Shown: piece by piece, positions 16,100-24,102 of the stretch
Layout: every line of letters begins with the position of its first letter
How positions within the stretch are numbered: the first letter of the stretch is position 1
NCBI GenBank assembly: GCA_016281355.1
Contig: JAEEIL010000012.1
Coordinates: 1 to 64,000 of the forward strand
Reading direction: 5' to 3'
Length of the DNA: 64,000 nucleotides
Source: Elusimicrobiaceae bacterium
GTDB taxonomy: Bacteria > Elusimicrobiota > Elusimicrobia > Elusimicrobiales > Elusimicrobiaceae
The notes under the pieces: generated by a model
What the model was told of the DNA's origin: nothing
What the model saw: the letters and a program-made list of their open reading frames with translations, nothing else
Database searches by the model: none
Program-made: the position numbers and the translations under genes

Positions 16100-17527
16100 T
16101 TATTTCTCCATTATTTGATGTATCTCATCATTTATCAAATCTGCTTCCGGGCCAATAATCACCTGTACTATACCTTCTTTATTTATGACCCCTCTTGCCC
16201 CTAATGATTTTAGGGTTTCCGTATCAACCTTTGCGTTATCAAAAACTTCTAAACGCAGGCGTGTAGCGCAAGCACCCAAAGTTTTAATATTCTCTTTACC
16301 GCCTAAAGCAATCAGATATTTTGAGCCCCTTGAATCTTCTTCATTTGTTTGCACTTGCTTTTGGGTTGGTGGAACACTTTCCTGTTGGAATTGCGGTATT
16401 GTTTCCCTACCGGGTGTTTTCAAATTCCATTTGCGTATAGCAAACCTAAACAATAAGAAATATAAAATTCCGTAAATTACGCCGACAATAAGCATTAACC
16501 AAGGATTTGTGCTTATTCCGAAGTTCAAAAGATAATCAAATAAACCTGCTGAAAATGTAAAGCCGAGTTTAACGTTAAGTAAGTTCATGATTACCATACT
16601 TAAACCTGTTAAAACCGCATGCAAAACATATAGAGGGAAAGCTAAAAACATAAAGGCAAATTCTATCGGCTCTGTAATACCTGTTAAAAAGGAAGTTAAA
16701 GCAGCACTGATCAATATACCTGCAGTGGCTTTGCGGTTTTCTTTATAAGATTCCATTATCATCGCAAGTGCTGCAGCAGGCAAACCAAACATCATTATCG
16801 GGAAGAACCCTGCCATAAAGGCACCGGCAGTAGGATCCCCTGCGAAAAAGCGCCATAAATCGCCGTGTTTCATAACTTGCACACCGGCCTCAACAACACT
16901 GAAATCACCGAACTGAAACCAAATGAAGTTATTCAATACATGGTGCAAACCTAAAGGTATAAGTAAACGGTTTGCCACACCGAAGAAGAATAAACCTATA
17001 TTATTGCTTGCTATAACCCAATTCCCGAAACCGGATATTACATTGGAAATAGGCGGCCAAATATATGCGAAGATCAATGCATAAACAACCGCAAACAATC
17101 CTGTGATTATAGGCACGAAACGTCTGCCACCGAAAAATGCAAGAAATGGGGGAAGTTTAACTGCTTTGTATTTATTATAAAGTGTTCCTGCAGTTACACC
17201 CATAATAATACCGCCTAGCACCTGCATATCTATTTTGTCATTAAAAACTTTTATTCCCGCAGTCATAATCATATAACCTACGAAAGCGGATAATGCTGCT
17301 GCGCCGTGTTCTTCTTTGGAAAATCCTACCGCGACACCAAGGGCAAATATAATTGGGAGATTATTAAATACAGCATTTCCGGCAGCTGCTAAGAATTCGA
17401 TATTTAGCATATCCGGTTGACCGAATCTGAGAAGTAAACCGGCTATCGGAAGTACGGCAATAGGTAACATTAAAGATTTACCTAAAGTTACGAAAAATGC
17501 CGATATTTTTTTAAGAAAATCTCTCAT
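16100..17527 (-). CDS. PTS sugar permease EIICB, N-acetylglucosamine/glucose type
   Basis: 475 residues. The EIIC membrane domain (about residues 1-370) has the glucose-superfamily pattern. FLAFFGGRRFVPI and GVANRLLIPLGLHHVLNN are closest to what I know of NagE, and ITEPIEFAFMF is the substrate loop. A linker then leads to EIIB with the phospho-cysteine in LGACATRLRLEV (C420). No EIIA is attached; it is supplied by the fused upstream gene two bases away. The pair would form a complete phosphoenolpyruvate-to-sugar path. N-acetylglucosamine is the likelier sugar by resemblance, glucose not excluded. Confidence 0.88.
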   Translation of the reverse strand: MRDFLKKISAFFVTLGKSLMLPIAVLPIAGLLLRFGQPDMLNIEFLAAAGNAVFNNLPIIFALGVAVGFSKEEHGAAALSAFVGYMIMTAGIKVFNDKIDMQVLGGIIMGVTAGTLYNKYKAVKLPPFLAFFGGRRFVPIITGLFAVVYALIFAYIWPPISNVISGFGNWVIASNNIGLFFFGVANRLLIPLGLHHVLNNFIWFQFGDFSVVEAGVQVMKHGDLWRFFAGDPTAGAFMAGFFPIMMFGLPAAALAMIMESYKENRKATAGILISAALTSFLTGITEPIEFAFMFLAFPLYVLHAVLTGLSMVIMNLLNVKLGFTFSAGLFDYLLNFGISTNPWLMLIVGVIYGILYFLLFRFAIRKWNLKTPGRETIPQFQQESVPPTQKQVQTNEEDSRGSKYLIALGGKENIKTLGACATRLRLEVFDNAKVDTETLKSLGARGVINKEGIVQVIIGPEADLINDEIHQIMEK

Positions 17528-17529
17528 AA

Positions 17530-20025
17530 TTATAAATCGAACTCCTCTTTAACCATAGATCTAACCTCTCCGACACTTGTGCAAGTAAGTGCCTTTTGGG
17601 CCACCTTTTCACACTTTTTGATATCTAATTGACGAATTAAAGCTTTTATATCTGCAACTACACTGGGTACTACACTTAAGGCCCTTATGCCAAGGCCCAT
17701 AAGTAAAATAGCACCGGCGGGTTCACTTGCAACAGCACCGCAAACACCCACTGGAATATTTTTGGATTTAGCACCTCTTACAATAATATCAATCATTCTC
17801 AAAACAGACGGATTTAAACTGTCTGAGAGGAAATTTAAAGTAGGATGTGCCCTATCTAATGCCAATATATATTGGGTAAGGTCATTTGTTCCTATGGAGA
17901 AAAAGTCCGCTTCCTTTGCAAATTCATCAGCCATTATGGCGGCGGATGGCACTTCCATCATCATACCAACTGAAACTTTATCTATACCTAATTTCTCTTG
18001 TTCTTCTTTGACAAATCTCTTTACTGTTTTAATTTCTTCTATAAAGGTTACCATCGGTATCATTATCTTTGCTATCCCGTAGGGTTTTACCCTCATTATC
18101 GCGCGGAGTTGTGTCTTTAAAAGTTCCACATTTGCAAAAGAAGTTCTTATTCCGCGCCTGCCCAGAATAGGGTTTTCTTCCTGTATTTGCGGAATAAAAG
18201 GGATAGGCTTATCTGCTCCTACATCCAAGGTGCGGATAATAACCGGATGTCCTTTTTGCAAGTCGGCTATTTTTTGATAAATTTCATATTGTTCCTGTTC
18301 GGTAGGTGCTTTTTTGGCATTAGCAAATAAGAATTCCGTTCTTACTAATCCGATGCCTTGCGCACCTTGTTCTGCACTTTGTTTGGCTTGGTCTATTGTG
18401 CCGATATTGCCGCTTACGATTACCTCAACGCCATCTTTAGTTTTTGCCGCATCAAAAGCATGAAGCAAATTTTTCTTTCTATTTATTTTAAGCAGCTTAA
18501 CTTTTTGTTTTATCTCATTAATATTGGCGGGATTTACAGTAACAATACCGAGTTTAGAGTCCAAAATAATATCTTGCCCATTTTGAATTTCCAAAACTGC
18601 CGGGCCTGCCCCGATAATTGTAGGAAGCCCCAAAGTTTTTAACATTATTGAAACATGTGATAAAGCAGAGCCTTCTGCCATTACTACGCCTGTAACATGT
18701 TCATTAAGTTCTTTCAAATGATGTGATAAAAGTTCCTTTACGATTACTATTGTATCTTCTTTAAACTCAGGCAAAGAGTAATTATTGCCGGTTAAATCGG
18801 TTAAGATACGGGTTTCCAGGTCAATAAAATCAGCTATTCTGGAACGCAGTATATCATTGCCTGTATTTTTTAAAACATCTATAGCCCTTCTTACAGCAGT
18901 AGAAAATGCATAAGCAGCGCTATAACCTTTGGCTATTGCCTGGCGTGTTTCTTGTATTAAAAACGGATCTTCCAAAATAGTGATGTGGGCAAGCAAAATT
19001 TCTTCCCGATCTTTTTGCCCGTACACTGCATGGCGTTCTTTGTCTAATGTGCTTTTAACATGTTGCAAGGATGTTAAAAATTTTGACAATTCTTCTTCCG
19101 GACTTAAAGGGGTTTTTTCTTCTACTTTGAACTGAAGATCCTTGAGCACATAAGCCTTACCGATACTTAATCCGTCAAGGATACCGATACCTTTTATTTT
19201 GGTTTCCCCGGTTTTATTGAGTTTTACGGGTTCAATAATAGGATTTTGTTTTACAATGTTATTTTTTAAATCTTCGGAAATAAAAGTTTTAATTGTAGAT
19301 ACCGCAGCGTCTGCATTATCGCCGTAAGCTTTTATTTGAATTTTATCACCGTATTCTATTGCTAAGCCCAAAATCTCCACAACACTTTTTGCATTGGCCT
19401 GTTTATCGTCTTTCAACATAAAAACATTGGTGTTTTTAAAATTTTGTGCTTGTGCGGCTACTTCACCGGCAGGCCTTGCATGCAGACCCGTTTTATTTAA
19501 AATAGTAAACTTTTCAGTAGTAGCGGAACGTTCATCTTCAGAAATGTCTTCTTGTATTGCGGTATTATTTAAAGATATTTCAAAAATTTTATTTTGGATA
19601 TTTGTCTCCCCGAAATTCTCTTTTTTAAGGGTCACATCCAGGGGGGAGGCAACAACCATAATTACGGCGTTGCTGGGAATATATTTAGCTAAGAAATCCC
19701 TATCAAATTCAATTAATTTTTGGCCTCGTATTACTCTATCGCCTTCTTTAACGAAAGTTTTAAATCTTTGGCCTTTTAAAGATACTGAATCTACCCCGAT
19801 ATGTATCAATATTTCGAAACCGTCTTTTTCTAGGACAATTGCATGTAAGCATTTGTGTAAAGTTTTAACCACGGCATCCGTGGGGGCATATATAAAATTT
19901 TCTTCCGGGAGTATTATTACACCATCGCCCAACATTTTTTGGGCAAAGGCTTCGTCGGGAATTTGCGTGATATCCAGTGCCTTGCCTTTAATAGGGCTGT
20001 ACAACACTAAAGTTTTTAGATCCAT
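17530..20025 (-). CDS. Fused PTS phosphotransferase: EIIA(Glc)-HPr-Enzyme I
   Basis: 831 residues carrying all soluble phosphotransfer steps in one chain. EIIA(Glc) covers about 1-150 with the phospho-histidine in ILIHIGVDS (H75) and an accessory H61. HPr covers about 170-255 with GLHARPAG (H182). Enzyme I covers about 275-831 with EGSALSHVSIM (H457; most family members have GGxTSHxAI here), GLVRTEFLF, the PEP-site arginine in GRRGIR, SIGTNDLTQY and the cysteine in VGVCGA. The start at 20025 follows GAGAGG; an upstream start would add eleven residues without support. Similar fusions are known for fructose and GlcNAc systems (FruB, NagF). First gene of the operon. Confidence 0.92.
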   Translation of the reverse strand: MDLKTLVLYSPIKGKALDITQIPDEAFAQKMLGDGVIILPEENFIYAPTDAVVKTLHKCLHAIVLEKDGFEILIHIGVDSVSLKGQRFKTFVKEGDRVIRGQKLIEFDRDFLAKYIPSNAVIMVVASPLDVTLKKENFGETNIQNKIFEISLNNTAIQEDISEDERSATTEKFTILNKTGLHARPAGEVAAQAQNFKNTNVFMLKDDKQANAKSVVEILGLAIEYGDKIQIKAYGDNADAAVSTIKTFISEDLKNNIVKQNPIIEPVKLNKTGETKIKGIGILDGLSIGKAYVLKDLQFKVEEKTPLSPEEELSKFLTSLQHVKSTLDKERHAVYGQKDREEILLAHITILEDPFLIQETRQAIAKGYSAAYAFSTAVRRAIDVLKNTGNDILRSRIADFIDLETRILTDLTGNNYSLPEFKEDTIVIVKELLSHHLKELNEHVTGVVMAEGSALSHVSIMLKTLGLPTIIGAGPAVLEIQNGQDIILDSKLGIVTVNPANINEIKQKVKLLKINRKKNLLHAFDAAKTKDGVEVIVSGNIGTIDQAKQSAEQGAQGIGLVRTEFLFANAKKAPTEQEQYEIYQKIADLQKGHPVIIRTLDVGADKPIPFIPQIQEENPILGRRGIRTSFANVELLKTQLRAIMRVKPYGIAKIMIPMVTFIEEIKTVKRFVKEEQEKLGIDKVSVGMMMEVPSAAIMADEFAKEADFFSIGTNDLTQYILALDRAHPTLNFLSDSLNPSVLRMIDIIVRGAKSKNIPVGVCGAVASEPAGAILLMGLGIRALSVVPSVVADIKALIRQLDIKKCEKVAQKALTCTSVGEVRSMVKEEFDL

Positions 20026-20048
20026 AGTACCTCTCACTGTATATATAC

Positions 20049-20077
20049 AATTTAACATTTATTAGGGGCTTTGTAAA
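20049..20077 (-). promoter_or_regulatory. Promoter of the PTS operon
   Basis: Minus strand: TTTACA (20072-20077), 17-base spacer, TAAATT (20049-20054) preceded by TGT as an extended -10. The ATG follows 24 bases after the -10. Confidence 0.65.
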
Positions 20078-20113
20078 GAGGAATTTTACGCGTTCTTTCC
20101 CATCATATTTTTT

Positions 20114-20136
20114 GCAAACGCAAGTGAAGCGTTTGC
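20114..20136. repeat. Perfect inverted repeat before the PTS promoter
   Basis: GCAAACGC/GCGTTTGC around AAGTGAA, 8-bp arms. On neither strand is it followed directly by a T-run, so it is not a standard terminator. It lies 37 bases upstream of the -35 of the PTS operon and after the stop of the gene at 20150; it may be an operator or a structured transcript end. Confidence 0.55.
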
Positions 20137-20149
20137 ATGTTATTTTGCT

Positions 20150-21130
20150 TTATTGATTATTTATATTTTTTAATTTGAGTTCAAGTATTTTATCTTCGGG
20201 TATAAATGGGGAAATTTGGTTTAAATTTAAATTTGTTGCTACCAGGTCAAAAAGTTCCCCGTGGGGCAAACCCTGCATAATTCGGTTTTGTTTGTTTAAA
20301 TAAAATTTGGCGCTGTCAAGCAAAGCATCTTTTGGGGCAAGCCCAACGAGTTCACTACCCGTCACTTTAATATCAAATTTACTTGCGATGTTCTTACAAG
20401 TTTCGTATACCAAATACAAGGGGGCTTTTTTATAGTCCTCAATATTTATTGAAACCTGACAAAAACCGTACTCTTCTATATACCAACCCAAAGTTTTTAT
20501 GCCGGATAGTTTTGCGCGCAATTCTTTAGCGATTGTTTTCGCCAAGTTTAAATCTTTAGTATTAAGATTAATATTATAAGCGAGGAGGAAATTCCTTGCA
20601 CCGATACATAAAGCACCTGATTTTTTAACATTTTCTGTTAAGTTATTCGGGCCGAAATCAGGTGGACAAACTGTTAATTTTTCCATCAAGTTTTCATAAC
20701 CGCCCTTTCTTATAAAACTAAGTTCTTGGCGCTTTAAATTGCTTGCTGCGGCCCCATATAAGTATACCGGCACATCATAATTTTTTGCTATTTCCTGTGA
20801 TACATTTCTTGCTATTTCAGAGCAATCTTCAAGGGTTGTTTTTTTAAGAGGGATAAACGGGCAAACATCTACGCAGCCTATTCTGGGGTGCACACCGGAA
20901 TGTTTACGCATATCAATAAGTTCAATGCTTTTTTTAATTAAGGATAAGGCTGCATTAGGAATAATTTCTTTAGGAGCAGTAAATGTTATAACCGTCCTAT
21001 TTGCACTTTTACCCATTTCACATCCAAGTAGTTCTACCCCTTTTACGGATGTAAGTGCAGATAAAATTTGTCTAATCTTATTTTTGTCTGAGCCTTCACT
21101 GATATTAGGAACACATTCAATTAAATTCAT
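20150..21130 (-). CDS. Glutamate formimidoyltransferase
   Basis: 326 residues, matching the formiminotransferase N- and C-subdomains of FTCD: LIECVPNISEGSD at the start, NRTVITF, KHSGVHPRIGCVDVCPFIPL (catalytic-site histidine), and IGARNFLLAYNINLN. The cyclodeaminase part of the mammalian enzyme is absent. The enzyme moves the formimino group of N-formimino-glutamate to tetrahydrofolate, the last step of one histidine degradation route. No hut genes are visible nearby, so a pure one-carbon role is possible. The ATG lies three bases after the stop of the upstream gene, with no Shine-Dalgarno, so translation is probably coupled. Confidence 0.9.
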   Translation of the reverse strand: MNLIECVPNISEGSDKNKIRQILSALTSVKGVELLGCEMGKSANRTVITFTAPKEIIPNAALSLIKKSIELIDMRKHSGVHPRIGCVDVCPFIPLKKTTLEDCSEIARNVSQEIAKNYDVPVYLYGAAASNLKRQELSFIRKGGYENLMEKLTVCPPDFGPNNLTENVKKSGALCIGARNFLLAYNINLNTKDLNLAKTIAKELRAKLSGIKTLGWYIEEYGFCQVSINIEDYKKAPLYLVYETCKNIASKFDIKVTGSELVGLAPKDALLDSAKFYLNKQNRIMQGLPHGELFDLVATNLNLNQISPFIPEDKILELKLKNINNQ

Positions 21131-21132
21131 AA

Positions 21133-22623
21133 TTAGTCGAACCAAGGGTAAAATTTATCCCTGTTTTTTGTAAATATTACGGCAGATGCCGTTAACAAAG
21201 CAGCAGGGGAGAATGCTTGAGGTTTATCAATATCAATTTGGAAATTTGCGGTCGCACGTCTAAAAGAGAGTATTTTCCCTTTGCTTTCATTTTTACCGGT
21301 TATTAAGTAGTCGGTGCGTAGGCTGCCACCTAAGTGCCCGAATAATTTGCGTGCAAAGGCTTTGAGTAATGAACTCTCCGTTATGGTTGCAATTTGTTCG
21401 TCTTTTTCAAAGATTTTAAATTTTCTTTGAAAGAAAATTTTGCATGTTTCTATACGAAACACAACGGTGTAAGCACTGGTTAATACCAAATAGGAATATT
21501 TAAATAGGCCGTTATTCCTGCGTATGATTTTAAATAAAATTTTGCCTTTATCTGTGTAAACAAAAATAGGTGCGGGAAATAAAATATCAAGTATATATCC
21601 CCCGAGCATAAATATTAAACCAAATCCCGCAAACAAATAACATAAAGATAAAGCGGTATTAAACCAAATAGAAGAAGTAAAATCTTGCCTCATCAAAGAA
21701 TATATTATGAGGTGAAGTAATGTAAAAGAAATTGCCCCGTAAAATCCGTATTCCTTTAAGAAACTGCTCCAGCGTTGAGAAGTAATAATAAAATTATGAC
21801 CTTGATTGTCATATAATTTAAAAAACAAATCCGGTGAGCCGTATAAACGGGTACCTATTATCGGGTAGAAAGATTTTGGGTTCGTTTGCTTTTTATACAT
21901 AAGAGGTGAAAAAACAAAATTATAAACGAAGAAGAAAAACATAACCGAAAGGTATATAAAAACAAGAGAAGCAACAATAGTAAATTTCTTTGATATATAC
22001 GGTTTTTGATTTTTTGTTTCTTCCTGGGTTTTATTATCAGGTAAATTGTTTGGAAGAGGTTGCCACTCCGGCTTTTGTGCTTCCGGTGCAGAAATATTTT
22101 CTTCAACTAAATGGTCCTCATCAGTTATAAGCGGTAAGTCTTCAATTTCTTTGGGCTTTGGGGCTATGAAAGATAAATAAAGGTCGGCGTCAGTATTCGA
22201 TATACCGGAAAACTCTATTTTATATGCTTTGGAATCTGCCAAAAAATAACCTTCGGTGAAATTCGATCCGCCTGCAGTATAACTAAAATATAAATATGGA
22301 TCTAGGGTGGAAAATTCGCTTTTTTTAAGTTCTTCGCCGGAATAGGTATTTTTTGTTAATTTCAATTTTTTATTTTTTAATTGTTTTATTCTGGTATTTG
22401 CGGTATTTTCAAGGCAATCTAAATTATTACAATTTTCTAATTTAGATATAATGATTTTGTTGTTTCCTTTTTTTAAACTTAACACTTCATTTTTTACTGT
22501 TTTAACATTTTGCCATTTTTGTGGCAGTGATATAGTAAAACTTCCGTCTTTAGAGTTAAAAGACTTAGCAAAACAAGATAAACTTAATAAACAAAGAAAA
22601 ACTACAAACCCCAATTTCCGCAT
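21133..22623 (-). CDS. Unknown exported and membrane protein with soluble N-terminal domain
   Basis: 496 residues. A signal peptide (MRKLGFVVFLCLLSLSCFA) is followed by a periplasmic domain of about 150 residues starting FNSKDGSFTISLPQKW, a layout seen in PsbP-like and DUF1795-type domains. A Pro/Glu-rich linker and three or four membrane helices (about 215-350) follow, then a C-terminal domain of about 130 residues with repeated short strands. The C-terminal strand pattern (KGKILFKIIRR..., FKIFEKDEQIATI) recalls LURP-one/scramblase-like barrels, a guess only. It lies between a MATE exporter gene and the formimidoyltransferase gene. I do not recognise the protein as a whole. Confidence 0.65.
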   Translation of the reverse strand: MRKLGFVVFLCLLSLSCFAKSFNSKDGSFTISLPQKWQNVKTVKNEVLSLKKGNNKIIISKLENCNNLDCLENTANTRIKQLKNKKLKLTKNTYSGEELKKSEFSTLDPYLYFSYTAGGSNFTEGYFLADSKAYKIEFSGISNTDADLYLSFIAPKPKEIEDLPLITDEDHLVEENISAPEAQKPEWQPLPNNLPDNKTQEETKNQKPYISKKFTIVASLVFIYLSVMFFFFVYNFVFSPLMYKKQTNPKSFYPIIGTRLYGSPDLFFKLYDNQGHNFIITSQRWSSFLKEYGFYGAISFTLLHLIIYSLMRQDFTSSIWFNTALSLCYLFAGFGLIFMLGGYILDILFPAPIFVYTDKGKILFKIIRRNNGLFKYSYLVLTSAYTVVFRIETCKIFFQRKFKIFEKDEQIATITESSLLKAFARKLFGHLGGSLRTDYLITGKNESKGKILSFRRATANFQIDIDKPQAFSPAALLTASAVIFTKNRDKFYPWFD

Positions 22624-22655
22624 ATATTTATTATATAAAATTACGCAACTAATTA

Positions 22656-24026
22656 TTAGAACCTGTTTGAAAAAAAGAAGTTTTGCTTATGCTTGATAAA
22701 ATATCTTCTAAGCATATAACTGGAAAGCAATATCGATATCAAATCCGACACAGGTGTTGCAATAAAAACACCCTTTAAACCAAAAAATAAAGGCAAAATT
22801 AATACGGCAGGTATCAATAATAGAACTTGCCTTGAAAGGCTTAAAATTAAGGCTTTTAAAGGTTTGTTTGTCGCTTGAAAAAAGGCAGTCGTAAGTATTT
22901 GCATCGGTACAAGAGGCAACATGATATTAAAATACCTTAAAGCGCTTGATGCCATATTGATTAAAGCATCATCTGTAGAATTAAATATTGAAACAAATTG
23001 CCTTGCAAAAACTTCTGTTAAAATAAAGCCAATCGTAGTTGCAATAACACTCCAACGAACTGCCATTTTTAAAGTTTGTATAGCGGTATTATATTTCCTT
23101 GCACCATAGTTGTAGCCGACCAAAGGTTGTGCCCCCTGGCTGATACCGATAACCGGCATAATTATAATCGTGTTTATTGCAATAACTATACCCATTGCGG
23201 AAACTGCCAAATTGCCACCGTATTTTACAAGTGAGTGGTTTAAAATAATATTAAGCAAACTGTTTGCAAGCTGAAAAATAAATTGCGAAAAACCGATTTT
23301 TATGCCGTCCACAAACAAAATGAAATCAGCATTTAAATATTTTAGTTGTAGGCGGTATTTTGTCTTTTTACTAATTAGAAAAGCCATTACCCATGCTGAA
23401 GAACAAACTTGCCCGCATACTACTGCCCAAGCAGCACCTGCCATGCCCATATCAAAATAAAAAATAAACAAAGGGGCTAAAATTAAATTGATTATAGCAC
23501 CGATAATTTGCGTCGCCATTGCTGTTTTCGGATGTCCGCTTGAACGTATAAAATGGTTTAACCCTATGGTAACCATTGCCATAGCATTTGCTATGAGCAA
23601 GGGTTTTGTGTATGCAATTGCATAAGGTAGAATTTCCGATGTTGCACCGAATGCTACTAAAATATCTTCCAAAAATATATAGGAAATGATTAAGGCAAAT
23701 ATTGCAACCAAAGAAAGATATACTACTGCATTCCCCAAAGTATGGCGTGCTTTTTCTTCATCTTTTTTGCCTAAATATATTGAAAATAAAGCGTTTGAAC
23801 CTATACCGATAAGTACGCTTAAAGCCATGAATAAAATAGCAAGCGGAAAAACTATCGCAATACCGGCAATGCCTAATGCGCCAATAGATCTACCGATATA
23901 AATACGTGATATTATATTATGTAAAGCAATGACGAACATTCCGGCTACTGCCGGTGCTGAAAATTTGGTAAGTAATCTTGAAATTGTTCTATCTTTAAAA
24001 GGATTTTTTTCTGTTTTTGAACTCAT
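22656..24026 (-). CDS. MATE family efflux transporter
   Basis: 456 residues, twelve hydrophobic segments in two similar halves, as in MATE exporters of the DinF/NorM type, which extrude cationic or other compounds using Na+ or H+. Landmarks are SAPAVAGMFVIALHNIISRIYIGRSIG in the first helices, SVLIGIGSNALFSIYLGKKDEEKAR, and in the second half GISQGAQPLVGYNYGARKYNTA. The ATG at 24026 is chosen because the longer frame would start inside the terminator of the preceding gene. No clear ribosome binding site is seen. Substrate unknown. Confidence 0.92.
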   Translation of the reverse strand: MSSKTEKNPFKDRTISRLLTKFSAPAVAGMFVIALHNIISRIYIGRSIGALGIAGIAIVFPLAILFMALSVLIGIGSNALFSIYLGKKDEEKARHTLGNAVVYLSLVAIFALIISYIFLEDILVAFGATSEILPYAIAYTKPLLIANAMAMVTIGLNHFIRSSGHPKTAMATQIIGAIINLILAPLFIFYFDMGMAGAAWAVVCGQVCSSAWVMAFLISKKTKYRLQLKYLNADFILFVDGIKIGFSQFIFQLANSLLNIILNHSLVKYGGNLAVSAMGIVIAINTIIIMPVIGISQGAQPLVGYNYGARKYNTAIQTLKMAVRWSVIATTIGFILTEVFARQFVSIFNSTDDALINMASSALRYFNIMLPLVPMQILTTAFFQATNKPLKALILSLSRQVLLLIPAVLILPLFFGLKGVFIATPVSDLISILLSSYMLRRYFIKHKQNFFFSNRF

Positions 24027-24047
24027 AAAATAAGTTAATTTAGGCCC

Positions 24048-24082
24048 TAAAAAACCCACGCCTAAAAAAGCGCGCGGGTTTT
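24048..24082 (-). terminator. Intrinsic terminator after the DUF885-like gene
   Basis: On the minus strand the arms AAAACCC/GGGTTTT extend inward with GC pairs and are followed by TTTTTTAG. It separates the DUF885-like gene from the MATE gene. Confidence 0.8.
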
Positions 24083-24102
24083 AAAAAAGTTAATCATCCG
24101 AT

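Noticed and set aside
20114-20136. Intrinsic terminator of the formimidoyltransferase gene
   Set aside because: No T-run follows the hairpin on the minus strand.
24027-24059. Longer start for the MATE exporter
   Set aside because: It would begin with GTG inside the terminator of the previous gene and adds residues unlike the family.
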